Under the pieces are notes generated by a model that was given only the letters and a program-made list of their open reading frames with translations, was not told the DNA's origin and did not search any database. Of a stretch of 64,000 nucleotides of DNA, positions 1-12,034 are shown piece by piece (the stretch's first letter is position 1; the number at the start of each line of letters is the position of its first letter). The stretch comes from Dermanyssus gallinae. Lineage: Eukaryota; Arthropoda; Arachnida; Mesostigmata; Dermanyssidae. The position numbers and the translations under genes are program-made. The DNA lies in the NCBI GenBank assembly GCA_003439945.1, contig QVRM01007074.1, forward strand, positions 1 to 64,000. Direction: 5' to 3'.

Positions 1-348
1 TCTATAAATAAAGCTTTTCTGTCAAAACAAGAGTACCCTCACCGCGTGAACGACCGCGGCAAAGAATCATGGCCAACAGAGGAACGGGGCACATAGTTTG
101 TAATAAACTCTCATCATGGTTTACGACAATCCGCTGCGGGGCAGATAAAAGTATATATTAGGAAGCATTTTCACACAAACCGATATACAAAAGCGGTATA
201 TATAATAAATACTGTAGTTGCTTTAGCGCATATATACAATATGTCAATTAGACGCTCAATGTTCCTTCATAGAGTCACTTAGGCCCGCGCAAGTTTTCAC
301 AATAAACAAGGAAAAAGTTTCAAGACAAAAGCAATCCAAAGCGCGGCA

Positions 349-555
349 TTGGCCGGCAATTACCGGCCAATCACAGAAACTAGTTGCTTCTCAAAGTTAT
401 TCGAGTGTTGTATAACGAGGCAGATGTCTTTACAGATAGAGGAATTGCTTTATCTGCGGAGCCAGAGTACTGGCTCTGCCCACCATGTTTCACGGAACTT
501 GCACATTGCGATAATCAGGCTGAGTTCAAGTCCGTGGCAACACGGATGTCGGTAA
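349..555 (+). pseudogene. Reverse transcriptase relic (LINE fragment)
   Basis: A frame of about 68 codons starts with NYRPIT.TSC.SKLFE, the usual non-LTR RT segment just before the fingers/palm core (N-YRPIS-L...SK..E). The rest of the RT, the endonuclease and the catalytic YADD box are absent nearby, so this is a short, decayed fragment. The following frames contain scattered residues compatible with the next RT block but need frameshifts. It was identified by motif alone and the clade (Jockey/CR1/I-like) cannot be settled. Confidence 0.55.
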
Positions 556-559
556 CGCC

Positions 560-2195
560 ATAGCTGGAGTGCTCCTAGGCGCAACCAAGAAACTTGATTT
601 GATACGCCATAAGAGTTTCTCAAAGTTATTGCAACCGGCATTTAGGTCAGAATGATAAAACTTATTTATTTATTATTACATTACCTTTCGGTATTGTTGA
701 TTAAGAACGATTTTTCTGCGATGCATCTAGATAGTGAAAGCAAGGAACAAGCGTACGTCTATGTACAGATAGATTTTTTCAGAATGATGAAACGGCGAAG
801 TGGTTGAATTCTGCCACTAGACCGAATCACCAGGATGAAAAAAATGTAAATATTGAAATGGTTTGCTTCGTAGTAGGGGCGATGCTTTCAAATCCGAATT
901 GTAGAACCGTTGCAGGAGTCTAAGACTCCAACGACTGACATCTTCTAAGAGTCCTTTTTCGATTCTTTCGCCTTGTGTTGTATATCAATGTTGTACTTTG
1001 GCCGTCAACAACTGTCTAGAGATAAGATAGAGAGAAAACGATTGCTGTTGGCGATGATACGACAGCGCTGTTAGAAGTCTCGAAATATACAGTTTGCTGT
1101 GGCACCCTTAGCTTTTTCCCTGCACATATCATGCGAGTCTCACGAAATAGAACGTACTATCGGCGGTTTTCTTATTTCCTGGTCTAAGCGTTTACATGCG
1201 TACAACACAACTAGTTCTATTGAAGTCTGTACGTTTCTATGTAAGCATTGGAAATAGTGATAAATTATCAAGGTAAACAATAGTCCACCAGAGGTGGCAA
1301 AGTCTGCAACAGTTTTTGGTATCTCTTTGCATTTACAGTCTCTGTAATGTTTTGTAGTCTAAGGTGACACGTTCAAAGCAGTATTGCAAATGATCTAGGT
1401 TGTTTAGAACAATGCACTACGAGCGGAGATTGTCCTTGAGTGGTCAGGGTCTGCTTGCTAGGCGTGTGCAGATCATCTTATCCGAGTGCACCAGACTTGG
1501 GTAACTATTACGCGTCTACAATTAGCTATAGGTGTTTATTGGACAACTTTCGGTGGGCAAAATGCTTGGCTGGTCTTTAGTTACGACTTCAGTTACTAAC
1601 CAACTTAGGGCTAATAGACGTCGCGATTTAGCCAGTGTACGCGTTCGCACTGTATGTGTACGAAAGGGGCCTAAATTTTCACTCGCCACGACGTGGATTA
1701 AACGCCCACCCTGTCTTCAAGAAGCAAAACCTATGCAAGGGTTCAAGAAAGAAGCAAAGAAACACTGTTTGCAAGGCTGACAGACAAAGAAATCAGAGTT
1801 AGGATAAATGCCGAGGGGACTACTTCTCATAATCTTTAATTTGCTCAGTAAGACACGGTTTCGGTCGATTAATCGGCTGCTATTCAAAATCGGATTTCAT
1901 TATACATTGGGTTCTGTCACTTTCGAACTCATCTTAGTATCGGTCAACATACATCTAATGTATTGGTAATCTCGCTGCTATGGGTATATAATATTACAAC
2001 AAAATGAATCTGAATACGCTGTAAATAAAACGTTGTATCTATAGAAAATGTTTTGGGTAGATATAGTTTAAAATATTACTTGCACGTATTTTCTACTGAG
2101 ATTAATAAACTAAATTGGCCTGCAGAAAATGACACTGAACGATCTGAACCACAAAACAACCTATACATAACATATAGGTAATATCGCTCTATATA
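560..2195. other. Unassigned AT-rich sequence
   Basis: No convincing coding, RNA or repeat structure was seen. The only open frame of note (1,532-1,780, +) has no recognisable motif and is probably chance. Confidence 0.4.
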
Positions 2196-2199
2196 ATGT

Positions 2200-2250
2200 C
2201 GCTCTAGGCGCCCCTGATATAAAAGAGTGACATGTGTAGCTATACATACC
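2200..2250 (+). repeat. Short dispersed repeat, copy 1 of 3
   Basis: The segment containing cccctgatataaaagagtga resembles 32,110-32,168 and 60,205-60,260, which share the order (g)cgc..ctgatataaa.g.gtgaca.ttgta. It is short and diverged, so this is a weak family call. Confidence 0.3.
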
Positions 2251-2479
2251 AAGCGAATAATAAATGAATTAATCATATCCTACACTTCACCGTATACTTG
2301 TATGAGTTTACTCTTTAACACATAGCAAGCATTAAGACGAATTGTACAATAATATACCTCATGAAGATGAAAGAGATAAATTGATTGTGATTTGAGCGTC
2401 GAAGCCGAGCTCTAAATTGCATTTTTACCCTTTTACATGCATTTGTAAAAGCATAGAGGACAATACTCCGTATGATCTG

Positions 2480-2660
2480 GCACTCAATTGCTTTACTAAA
2501 AAATATATAAGTCGCAACAAAGTTTTGCAAAAAGTAAAGAGGGAGCTGGTCTCCCTCTCTTAGCCCACGCGTCCTTGAAAGCGTTCTGCTTATAGTGATC
2601 CGTCGAAGAAACTGCCACCGGGGGATTTCGGGATACTGTTTTGAAATCTTAACAAACACA
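2480..2660 (-). pseudogene. Reverse transcriptase relic with GLREGD motif
   Basis: The minus frame contains SRTRGLREGDQLPLYFLQNF, which fits the non-LTR RT block GLRQGDPLSP.LFN. The preceding residues (ITISRTL) also fit the strand before that block. No intact YADD box follows. Likely a diverged LINE fragment; the clade is unknown. Confidence 0.45.
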
Positions 2661-3124
2661 TATAGTTAATAGTCCTTTCCCGATAATTCAGTATCCCGGC
2701 AAAACTGCACTCCTGTTCATAAAATTGAGAACCGCCGGTTTACCGCTCGCCCGCTGGCGGTTTGTTGAGTAGCAGAACTCACTCCAACGGGTGATCACTC
2801 TGTTTTCCTTTCCGGAAGGATGAGGGTGGATCTTCAAAGTGTATGCACGCCCAATTACCCGCGATTGAGAAACGACGACCCATTGACCGATCGACCGTCG
2901 GTGACCAGATGTTGGCTTTTCATCTCGGACAGTCTTTAAAAGTTCTTAGGGGAGAGCGTTAGGTTTTGCGCGTTAAGTCATTGTTTTATTGCGCTAAGTC
3001 CTAATGTATCCAACAAGCATTATGCTTCTGAGTTCAGAGCAATGATGTAGACTCTAATACAGAGCTACGAAATTAAGATTCTTGTGTTACGGTTTAGCAA
3101 CGTTCCTCGGGAGGTGCATTCTCA

Positions 3125-3148
3125 ATATATATATATATATATATATAT
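3125..3148. repeat. (TA)n microsatellite
   Basis: Uninterrupted AT dinucleotide run. Confidence 0.9.
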
Positions 3149-3269
3149 TATCATTTATTTAAGTGTAGCAAAATATACATTTGTAATGTAATTTTTTAAG
3201 CTTTGAAATTTTATTAATCAATTTTTATTACAATCCTGTGTAAGTGAACGTGTTAACTTTCAGCCTATA

Positions 3270-3700
3270 ACAGCCCTGGTGTGCACCATTCGGCAAGCGA
3301 TCCTAAAGCTGAGATCGCGTTGCCCCGCTGGACGTCAATGGAAAGTCTTCGGCGCAAAAATTGTGCGGCTCTCTTGTCCCCAGTAGTTATCTTTAATCGT
3401 TCGCCCAATTTAGTAAGAATACAACAGTCAAGGGGCCCGGTGGTCCCAAGGTTTCGAAGGCCACTGGGCTAAAGTTATGGGCTCTTGCCAGTTCGGCGTA
3501 TTTGTTCATCTTGTTCGTTTCTGCTTGGGTCGCGGCGTGACCAGCTCTAAGTGAACCGAAACCGACCATTGAGGGAGAAAGTGAGTCGGTTACATTGTAA
3601 GAACATGTGCACAGCCCACTGGGGCATAACTCAAGCCACACTCAGGCTTGGGCTGGTCCACCTGGCCAGGGTACCTCTCAAAAAAAATATATATGTATCA
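3270..3700 (-). pseudogene. C-terminal relic of the YLDDG-type RT element, copy 1
   Basis: Read on the minus strand, a nearly continuous frame carries the ordered blocks VTDSLSPS, AGHAATQAETNKMNKYAEL, NFSPVAFETLGPPGP, then after a short frame slip TTGDKRAAQFLRRRLSIDV, QRGNAISALGS. The same order recurs at 46,470-46,690 and 58,360-58,700 on the plus strand, so three fossil copies of one protein tail lie in this window. These blocks resemble the C-terminal domain of a group of RT-like predicted proteins common in invertebrate genomes (recollection of the family, not a search result). The tail ends near 3,270. The RT core that should lie upstream (above 3,700) was not found. Confidence 0.65.
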
Positions 3701-4149
3701 AACACTCTGAGACCAGCAATAAAGAATCACCTTAAATGGGGCATCATGGTCGCTTTAAGCTCTTGCACGTAAAGCTGTTAAAACGCAATTATTTTTAATA
3801 CGCGTTTTAAGCTGTGCATAATAACGAAAGGCACACGTTTTCCGCAAACGTGGGTTTTGGCCTCGAATCGCTGCAACTCACAATTTTTTCATAAAACTTA
3901 CCTCCAGCGGTTTTAATTGCTGACATTTTTATTAATTATATGGCTAGCTACCAGAGGGTTCTTTTTTACCAAACATTTTCGCAAGCTCTTATAAGGATTT
4001 TGCTATGGCTGCTGTGTTCGTTCTTTCTTATATATTAATATAACTGTACTTGTAGAGTTCTGTCGTGATGGCGAATAAACATTCTGCAGAAGAATTTGTG
4101 AAGTACTCACCGATAGTGGGGTGGTAAAACCGGTCCCGTCATTCCGCGA

Positions 4150-4460
4150 TGAGAAAAGTTGAGCGTTCTAGTATTTTGAGGCCTAACAAAGAATTCCTGG
4201 GAGAATTTAAAAGCAAAATAAAGTTTATTTTGTATGCGGACGACTTGCCCATCTACAGAGGGAGCAGGTTTTAAGCACACCATGAGCTGGCCAGATTTTG
4301 AATGTCCACCAATTGAGATGGAACTGACGACAAGTCTCTTTAGGACCGGGGCAAAAAATCTTAGATGATGAGCTGCAGCTGTCTTAGACAAGTGTGATAC
4401 TGAGTATACCGAGTATGATTCACCTCTCGCGGTGAAAACCAAAGCGAAATTCTGCGGCAT
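4150..4460 (+). pseudogene. Reverse transcriptase relic with YADD box
   Basis: The plus strand reads KIKFILYADDLPIY near 4,215-4,255, a good match to the RT catalytic box (F.LYADD..IY). A stop follows within a few codons and downstream blocks need frameshifts. The endonuclease and thumb region are not recognisable. It was called from one motif only; it could belong to any LINE clade. Confidence 0.45.
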
Positions 4461-4778
4461 GCAATCAATGACGTTTTAAATGAAGCCACGAACCAGATGG
4501 CTTAATGAAGCGTCACGTCTAATTTCGTGATACTGCCCATAAAGTCTATCACGATGCCTTGCGGATGGCACTACGCGCAACAAAAACAAGATGGGCTATC
4601 ACTCTTCGCTTAACCCGCACGTGTACGTGTTATAGGAGTCTAAAACATAGCTAATGAATTAAGTTTTTTTTATGATATGTATACAAAAAATTATGTTGTG
4701 GTTATACCCCAAAAATTGCTCTTAGTTTTCACACACGGTCGCTTTCTCGTCGTATGCGTTCTTCGGTCGGTTAACAAG

Positions 4779-4925
4779 AACGACGACGACGACGACAACG
4801 ACAACAACAGCAGCAGCAACAACAGCAGCAGCAATAACAACAGAAAAACAACAGTAGCAGCAACAACAACAACAGTTACAGCAATAACAACAGTAGCAGC
4901 AACAACAACAACAGAAAAGAAACAA
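4779..4925. repeat. CAA/CAG/CGA triplet array
   Basis: Imperfect triplet repeat, beginning as acg/aac and becoming caa/cag. It produces artefactual poly-N/poly-S and poly-C/poly-V open frames on both strands. Confidence 0.9.
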
Positions 4926-4929
4926 TATT

Positions 4930-5600
4930 GACAACGACAACAGCAATTTAACGAACACCTTATCACGACCACGACAACCACCCTCAGCATGCACGCTTTG
5001 ATTCGCGCCTTTTATTGAACTTGTTTTTTTCTCTGCATACACAACTACTGTACTGGATCATCATCATTATCACCATGCTTTCTTGTCGTGACCCCGCAAT
5101 CTATGCTAACAACGAGTTGGAATAGAAACAGCCAAGACACCGCCAGTGCCTATATTGCTGCCTCCCCCCTGGCGCAGGCAGTGCCATTACTAGCACCTAT
5201 GGCCCGAGCAGTAACAACAACGACGACGACAACAACAACAATAACGTGCTCGTATATTACTGTAACCAAATCAATTTTATCATCGCCAGCAGCGGCACCA
5301 GCATGACTAAGCAAACACTTACCGTTACCATCTAAGTGATGATGGTTGGTTTATTCTCATACAAGCGACAACCATCCCTGCATCACTTTTCCTCCTTCGC
5401 GTCTCACACGAGGTCTCTTCCACCTTGGCGCCTTGTTGGTTACGCCGCTGTTATGCTGCCCATCGTTCTGACGGCTGTTGTTACTGTCGCCAACCACCCA
5501 CCTGCGATGCATCCATTTTGTTTGCATGACATCCGTATGTAGCGAACCGTAACCACTATACGAAATCACTGTGAAGCTCTCCTCAAAGTCTGCAATATAC
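4930..5600. other. Unassigned sequence with minor triplet runs
   Basis: A short (cga/caa) run lies near 5,218-5,245. No gene is recognised. Confidence 0.4.
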
Positions 5601-5601
5601 G

Positions 5602-5602
<1 letters not shown>

Positions 5603-5655
<53 letters not shown>

Positions 5656-5698
5656 TTATATGTATATATAAATATATATATATATTTATATATATATG

Positions 5699-5747
<49 letters not shown>

Positions 5748-5765
5748 TTATATATATATATATGC
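5603..5765. repeat. Long (TA)n array with interspersed tatg/ttta
   Basis: About 160 bp of TA dinucleotide with a few variant units. It encodes only artefactual poly-YI frames. Confidence 0.92.
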
Positions 5766-6334
5766 ATACATACCGCTTCGTCACGTTAGCCTGACGACAT
5801 CGCCTCACAACGCGTGTTTCCTGCCACACACTCAACTCTGAACGTAACAACGAAGCATGGCGAGCTTGCTTGACGAGCCGCCTTCTTGACGTGAGAGAGA
5901 GAGATCAAACTTACTAATGTACGAACATTCCTATAACGACCGCAGTAGCATGACCGTGATTGCCGGGCCGTGCCATCATCGATCATTTGCTCATCAGATG
6001 CTGCACGGCGGGCCCCACAACCGTATCGGCAGTCGGCGTCGGCAATGCCGCCCGTCAACAATCAGTTTATTGTCGTCATCGGCGTCACCACTGGCTGCTC
6101 CCACCAGTTGATGAAAAAGTCAAAACTCAAAACTCAGCAACAGAGCGATTGTATCTTTTTTGCCACGTTTGGTCCGTCTGTTGTCGTCGTCGTTGTTGTT
6201 TTGAGACGCAAACTTGCGGCGCCGCGTTGCTGAAATTCATCGGCGTTACAGCGTGTACTGCTGCTGGTGCTGCGGCCGCCGCCGCCCTTGTTCCCACTGT
6301 ATTTAGGTTTATGCTGGGTTGTTTCTGGTGTTGC

Positions 6335-6605
6335 TCGTTTTGTTGTTGTGGCTGTTGTTGTTATTGCTGTGGTTGTTGCTGTTGTTGCTGTTGTTGCTGT
6401 TGTTGCTGTTGCTGTTGTTGCTGTTGTTGTTGTTGTTGCTGTTGCTGTTGTTGTTGCTGTTGCTGTTGTTGTTGTTGCTGTTGCTGTTGTTGCTGTTGCT
6501 GTTGTTGCTGTTGTTGTTATTGCTGTGGTTGTTGTTGCTGTTGTTGTTGTTGTTGTTGCTGTTGTTGTTGCTGTTGTTGTTGTTGTTGCTGTTGTTGTTG
6601 AGGCC
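6335..6605. repeat. (TTG/CTG)n triplet array
   Basis: About 270 bp of ttg and ctg triplets with few interruptions, so all three plus frames are open (poly-C, poly-L, poly-V). A smaller satellite run lies at 6,665-6,685. Not regarded as coding. Confidence 0.92.
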
Positions 6606-6689
6606 GTTGCTATTGTCTCATTTATTTTTCAAAAGTCTGGTGTTGCTCGTTTAGTTATTGTGTCTGTTGTTGTTGTTGTTGGGGCCGTT

Positions 6690-7640
6690 GTTGTCTCATT
6701 TCTTTTTATAAAGTTTATCAAAAAATCGCGCTGCTGCTGCTGATATCAACGACAACAGGTCATATTGTTTATCCAGAGGCGGTCCGTACCAGATAATCGC
6801 ATTGGTGGCACTCCTGCTGGAAATAACGACTGCGCGACGGTAGTGTATCCCAGACCGTTCCAGTTCGAACTTGGCGATGTATGACTTTTCTTCTAACTAG
6901 CTCATGTGATGATGGTGACGATCATGACGAGGACGACGACGAATATATTCTGCCATCGTCGTGGTCCGCGCGTTAGTGGGTTCAGTTCATACTGAACGTA
7001 TCTCTTTAGCAGGATAGTCGATAATTGTGGTGAGAGTTTCGTACCTACGAATGTTTCAATTTGCGTGAAATTATGCTTTTTCACTACCACCAAAAATGAA
7101 GTGCGACAAATGCGACGATCTTGCTGGCGAACGTTCGTGCTGTCTGCGCGCCTGAAAGCGTGCGCCACAAAGCGATCGCAATGCAGTAGCCATTTCATCG
7201 CTTCAGTAGCAGAAATCTCGACGGATGGTGGATCAACATCTAACGTGGTACTTGGTATTTTGGTGGGTTTGCACAGGCTCATTGAAAAGCACACCTGCGC
7301 TCTTCTTTATAAAAAAAAATGACAAATAACATACTTTTTTGAGAAATTGCCCGGATGTTACGTGGATTGTCTATAAATAAAAAAAAATACATGTTTAGAT
7401 ATTTTTTTTATTCTAGACCATTCTGTGCACCCTACGGGCCTGGAATCGCCGTGCGGCGGCATATATTTTTAATGCACCGAAAGCCCAGCATGTTGAGATC
7501 TCTGGGGTTTCCCCAAACAGCTGTTGAGGCTGCATGGCCGCTGATTCTCTTCAGTACATAAATTATCATTTGCCTTTCTGCAGTACAGAGTTTATCATCT
7601 CGGTTCATTAAACGTCATACTCTTGAGAATCAAACACGAT
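6690..7640. other. Unassigned sequence
   Basis: Two overlapping opposite-strand frames (6,902-7,294 minus; 7,065-7,322 plus) have no motif and mirror each other. No gene is supported. Confidence 0.35.
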
Positions 7641-7850
7641 AACCTGGTAAAGATGATAGCACTTGCTGACGACACGACAATCTTGATTCGGCTCGACTCG
7701 GCTAACGTTAATAACGCTATTTACCCTTGACTTGACTTGGCTGAAAAGTTGTTAAGGTTTTCAATGAGCACGAAGTAGTTGTGAGTACGAGCAAAACCAA
7801 TATCTCACTGTTTCGACCCGCTAGAAGGCTGCCTCAATTGCCCGATAGTT
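7640..7850 (+). pseudogene. Reverse transcriptase relic with LADD box
   Basis: The plus strand reads MIALADDTTILI, a degenerate YADD block, and after a frameshift about 100 bp on reads VVSTSKTNISLFRP, the usual LINE RT block 7 (N..KT....F). Order and spacing fit a Jockey/CR1-type RT palm. The rest is lost. Confidence 0.5.
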
Positions 7851-8639
7851 TTTTAACTAGGTGCCAACACGGTAGATCGTCTGCAGACTGTGAGGTGTCT
7901 TAGTATTACATGAACTATTATCCTGGCATGCTCACATAGACCAATTCCTACCAAAATGTCCCTGTTTTTATCCATTTTATGTTATGACATCCTGTTGCGG
8001 GATGGTGGTTACAAAAATACATAGGTTTTTTTCGAAAACTTACGCATTTGTAATGCAGTTTTGCAAATAAACCACATTCTGAATCTGTATCCACTCTTAT
8101 TGCGAATTGCTCAAAGAAAATTCAATTAACATCGTTGGATCGAATGAGCGACAGCCCGATAGATAACAGTTATGATCAGAGCATTAGTCCCTTAGACCAG
8201 CTCGCATGCTTACATCTGTGGCAATCTGCTGTAAGTTAGTGCAATTTGCATGGCGTGTTTTTACGTTACTTACTTTATATCCCTGGCCTTGGCTTGTAGA
8301 TTATCATCTGAATAACTTCCGAATTCCCTAAGAGGAAAAGCTTAGAACGTTTTGGGAGCATCAAAAACTACCTTGGTTACTTTTTGCATCTTCCAGAAAT
8401 TCTACATAATATGGAATTTTGTTAATATGAGAACGTTAGATGGTGGTTATATAAGGTGGTGTGTTGCTTGGTGGTGTATTGATCGTTCGAAGTGAGACCG
8501 TATGCATGAAACACATTTCTGGTATTGCCTTACATTTTTGACCGAACTTTCTCAAAAGACTAATAGGCATAGACTTTGGGACAAAAATATTGCGTCGTCC
8601 ATCACATTTTACTTTAATCACATTTTGTACTCACAATAG

Positions 8640-8830
8640 TAATGCCTAATTACATTATTTGAAAGACAACTAATTCAGCTTAAAAACACGCGTATAATAT
8701 TGCGTTAAAAGTTGTGTTTTTATTGTTTAAACAATTTTTCATTTCTTCCCTCACATGTTCGATGGGATTCAGAGAGAATATGCCTGTCACTCTATTGAGT
8801 AAAGTCCAGTTTCTGCAAAGGGCATCCGAC
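8640..8830 (-). pseudogene. Tc1-like transposase relic
   Basis: The minus strand reads WTLLNRVTGIFSLNPIEHVREEMK, matching the third catalytic block of Tc1-family transposases (SPDLNPIEH.W..M). The aspartate of SPD is not evident, but the acidic residue of the IEH block remains. No inverted repeats were found around it. An old fragment of a Tc1/mariner superfamily element. Confidence 0.5.
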
Positions 8831-8839
8831 CAATTGCAG

Positions 8840-9960
8840 CAGTGTGCGGCCTGGCAGCTGTAAGACTCTACGCGGAGAGTCAGAAACAGCCAAAAGAAAC
8901 CCTAAAAAGAAAGCCTGTTTCGTGTCATGGGAGCCGTGGACTTGAGGGATCTCCACGAGCTCCACGGTTCTTCTGCAAGCCAAACTATAGTAAACCACCG
9001 CCGTCGAAACTCACACGCTCCACGATGTCAGATCGCGCGGACTACCTCCTCGTAGCCGGCACACTCTTTCCTGTCTCCCGCTAAAAAGGCATTCTGGTCT
9101 TATGCGGGAAACGAACTGAATGCTACTATTAAGGGTCCAATCCCTCTGTGATTTTGCGCAAGCCAATGTTTATCGGCGGGCTGTGGTCGGTTGTGGACGG
9201 ACGGCGAGCCTGTGGAGCCTGACATAATTGTTCGCGTCATAATGGGCGCGTTAAAAACTACTCGAAGAAAAGCATCGCGGAGCCTATAGCTTAACAGTAG
9301 CGGCAACAGCAGTAAATTGTCGATTCCGCATAGCCTTCACTAAACGCGATCTGTCCTCCTCAAGTACGTTGTAGCTGCCAACCCCCGCCCTCCAATGGAA
9401 GCTGCCCGTGAGAGACGAAACGTTGATATACGTGCCAACCTCAAGCACTGCAACGATCTCGAGGGCTCTCTCTGGGTAGCTATTTCTCAAAATCCGCCGT
9501 TGACTTTTTCACAGCACAGTTCACGTCCCTGGCTGACTGACAAGGAACATTCTACTTGACACGTCGTTGTGCGTTTGATATACGACACCTGCAAATAAAA
9601 CGGAACTGACTAAGCCGAGATCGCATAACCGAACGTTTTTCAGTCTACTGCTTTATAGGATTAAGAATAAGACGTATCGCGTGTCTGTCAATATATAGCG
9701 TATCTATGTGTCTGTCAGAAGGTTAAATGATTTTTTATATAGCTTTCTAGTTTGACTAGTTTGCGTACAAAGTATACCTGAAGTCAAATGTGATAGATGA
9801 TCATTTTTTGTGTATATATATATATATATTTATATATAATTTTTTTTTAATAATAGTAATACCATATAAGGGGAGATATAAGTAATTCGGTTGTTCTTGA
9901 GACAGTATGCTGCTCCCCTTTGTTCGTGTTTTTTTCGGTCACTGCCAATAATAGCGTCTG
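8840..9960. other. Unassigned sequence
   Basis: Moderate GC, several short frames on both strands without motifs, and a small (TA)n at 9,811-9,835. Confidence 0.35.
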
Positions 9961-9962
9961 GC

Positions 9963-10085
9963 CTAACCTTCGTCTAAACTGCAACCCATGAAAATAAATT
10001 TAGGAGTGGCCGGTCCTGGATTTGAACCTACGACCTTTCGCACGTAAGCCCACGGCTTGGCCACTAGAGCAATCCTATGCATAAC
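9963..10085 (-). repeat. tRNA-derived SINE-like copy (family A)
   Basis: The minus strand carries an A-box-like block (TGGCCAAGCCGTGGG) and, about 30 bp on, a B box (GGTTCAAATCC), spaced as in Pol III internal promoters of tRNAs. The candidate T stem is imperfect and no full cloverleaf forms, so a tRNA-derived repeat is more likely than a tRNA gene. The unique body after the B box runs to about 9,963. No second copy was found in this window. Confidence 0.55.
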
Positions 10086-10089
10086 TACA

Positions 10090-11930
10090 CATTTCATAAG
10101 AAGCAAACATCTGAAAAGGGACAGAGACAAGATATACATAGATATATACGTATATAACATTGTCTTCTTCTTGTAAAAGTATAGGTATGTGTAAGTAGGA
10201 ACACTTACAGCTACACACACGTATATATATAAATATATATATATATATACTGTCTGTTTAACCCCGACATACCAAAATATTTTAAAAGTACGCTTTATAC
10301 AACATATTTAGCACGACTGTGTGATTTTCTGCCTGTCACAACAATATCGTCTGTAAGCTATTTAGCTAGTAATTCGCGGTCGCAGTTTCGTGTGTGACGA
10401 TCCCAAGTAGTTGAATGCAAAGCGGAGTCAGGTCATTACCGCGTTGCCCATGTTTGACACCGATGACCTGTTAGTTGGGGTCTTTTGACCGACTGGTACC
10501 CTACGATTTAATGAAGATGTCGTTATGGGGTGGGGGGTGCGGGGTTCACTTGACCACATGCAACTGTCCGCGCATGAAGGGCCATCATCTATCGTCTTTT
10601 GTTATATAAAAGCCCATAAGCTTTACGTAAATACATGTATGCATCACGTCATTCGTGCCAGTTAGACTATGCAACTAACAAGGGATACGCGAAAAAACCT
10701 TGGATTTTAACCAAACACTATGATGACCTTGCACGCGAGCAGCACATACTTCATTGTGTAGGTTTTACTGTTGCTGTGATAAATACGATACACGGTTTAA
10801 TTGCAGTAACTCTATGTCAGTATTAATAACCTTCTGTTCAACAAATATGGTCGCGACTTTGTTGGTGGACGAGCAGGACATATTTCTTTGGAAAGCGTAG
10901 CGCCATAATGATATGATGCGTAGTTTACGGAGCGGTCTACGAGCAATTTTTTCAGCCAACTGATTATTTGCCCTCTGTAACTGCTTGTTCCAATTTGCCT
11001 AACAGGTCATCCAGGTACTGGTGCGTAGCGGCTACTGAGCATAGTTGCGCAAAACTAGACACGAAGCGCAAAGGGTGATTATTTGTCGAAGCAATGCTCA
11101 GGGAGTACTGAGGGAGGTTCTAGAATTACAAGCTCAAACGTCTATAATCACTTCCTAAGAGTTCGGGGCTGATCCGAGGCCCCGACGAGCGGTTTCACCA
11201 GTGTGGCATATTGAGCTTGATGTCATCGTGAAGCAGGACGTTCTGGTCTCGCTAGCTTGTTAAAGAACCTCGTCCACCTAACATAGTCGTGCTGTACAGA
11301 TATAGTGCTCAATTACCATATTCGTCGTAAGTGCTTTTCAGAGTGTTAGCATAATTATTTAAGATGCAGACCACAATTTTTTTGGCTTGCTCTGTTTATT
11401 CTATATTATTTTACATCATTATTTTCTTTGATCGCATTTCTTTATTTGTATTAACTGAGAAACAGCACATTTTCTTCGCTAGCGCTCGTCTCTCGATACT
11501 CGATCTGTCCACCGTAGTTTGCCACAATTGCAGACATTTTTGTAACGCCAGCTCAATACAAAATAATTTCAATAGAAAAACCACTGCGAGCTCTCGAACC
11601 GACATTCGAACAATTCCGACAGAAAATCTCAAGCAAGAAAGGTTTGCGCCGCTTTTTGCCCTGTGAAAAATCCCAAGGTACCGGTCGGCCATATTTTTTA
11701 GTGAGATCGAAATCGTCGTCGTGCAGGATCTTATAAAGAGACTTGACATTCACGCACAGAGACTCCCTAAGTAATGTATATTTATGTTTGAGTTTTTTTT
11801 CACTGCCGCCCCTATATGAACCAGATTTTCAAACGGTCGACCTAAGTATCAGCAAGATTGACGTCATCTCCCAGTAGATTCAATTATTGACGCACTCTCC
11901 ACTACGCGGGAACGTTCCACAAGTTTCTAA
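10090..11930. other. Unassigned AT-rich sequence
   Basis: Small (TA)n tracts near 10,222-10,250. Open frames at 11,364-11,753 overlap on opposite strands and lack motifs. No gene is recognised. Confidence 0.4.
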
Positions 11931-11956
11931 GATATTATATATATATATATATATAG

Positions 11957-12024
11957 AAAATATTGTGATGATTTATTAATCTAATTACAATACGGTTGCA
12001 CACTCGGCAGTGCTCGCATTTATA
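11957..12024. repeat. Dispersed about 68-bp repeat bounded by (TA)n, copy 1
   Basis: The core beginning tattgtgatgatttattaat and ending in ctcggcagtgctcgc is about 90 percent identical to 63,058-63,124. Both copies have TA microsatellite on both sides. Mariner copy 1 is inserted just downstream. Confidence 0.75.
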
Positions 12025-12034
12025 TAGATATATA

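Noticed and set aside
5960..6601. 213-codon plus frame ending in poly-Cys
   Set aside because: Read-through of the (TTG)n array; the upstream part has no motif.
11140..11200. Small GC hairpin (ggggc...gcccc)
   Set aside because: A short stem expected by chance; no associated gene.
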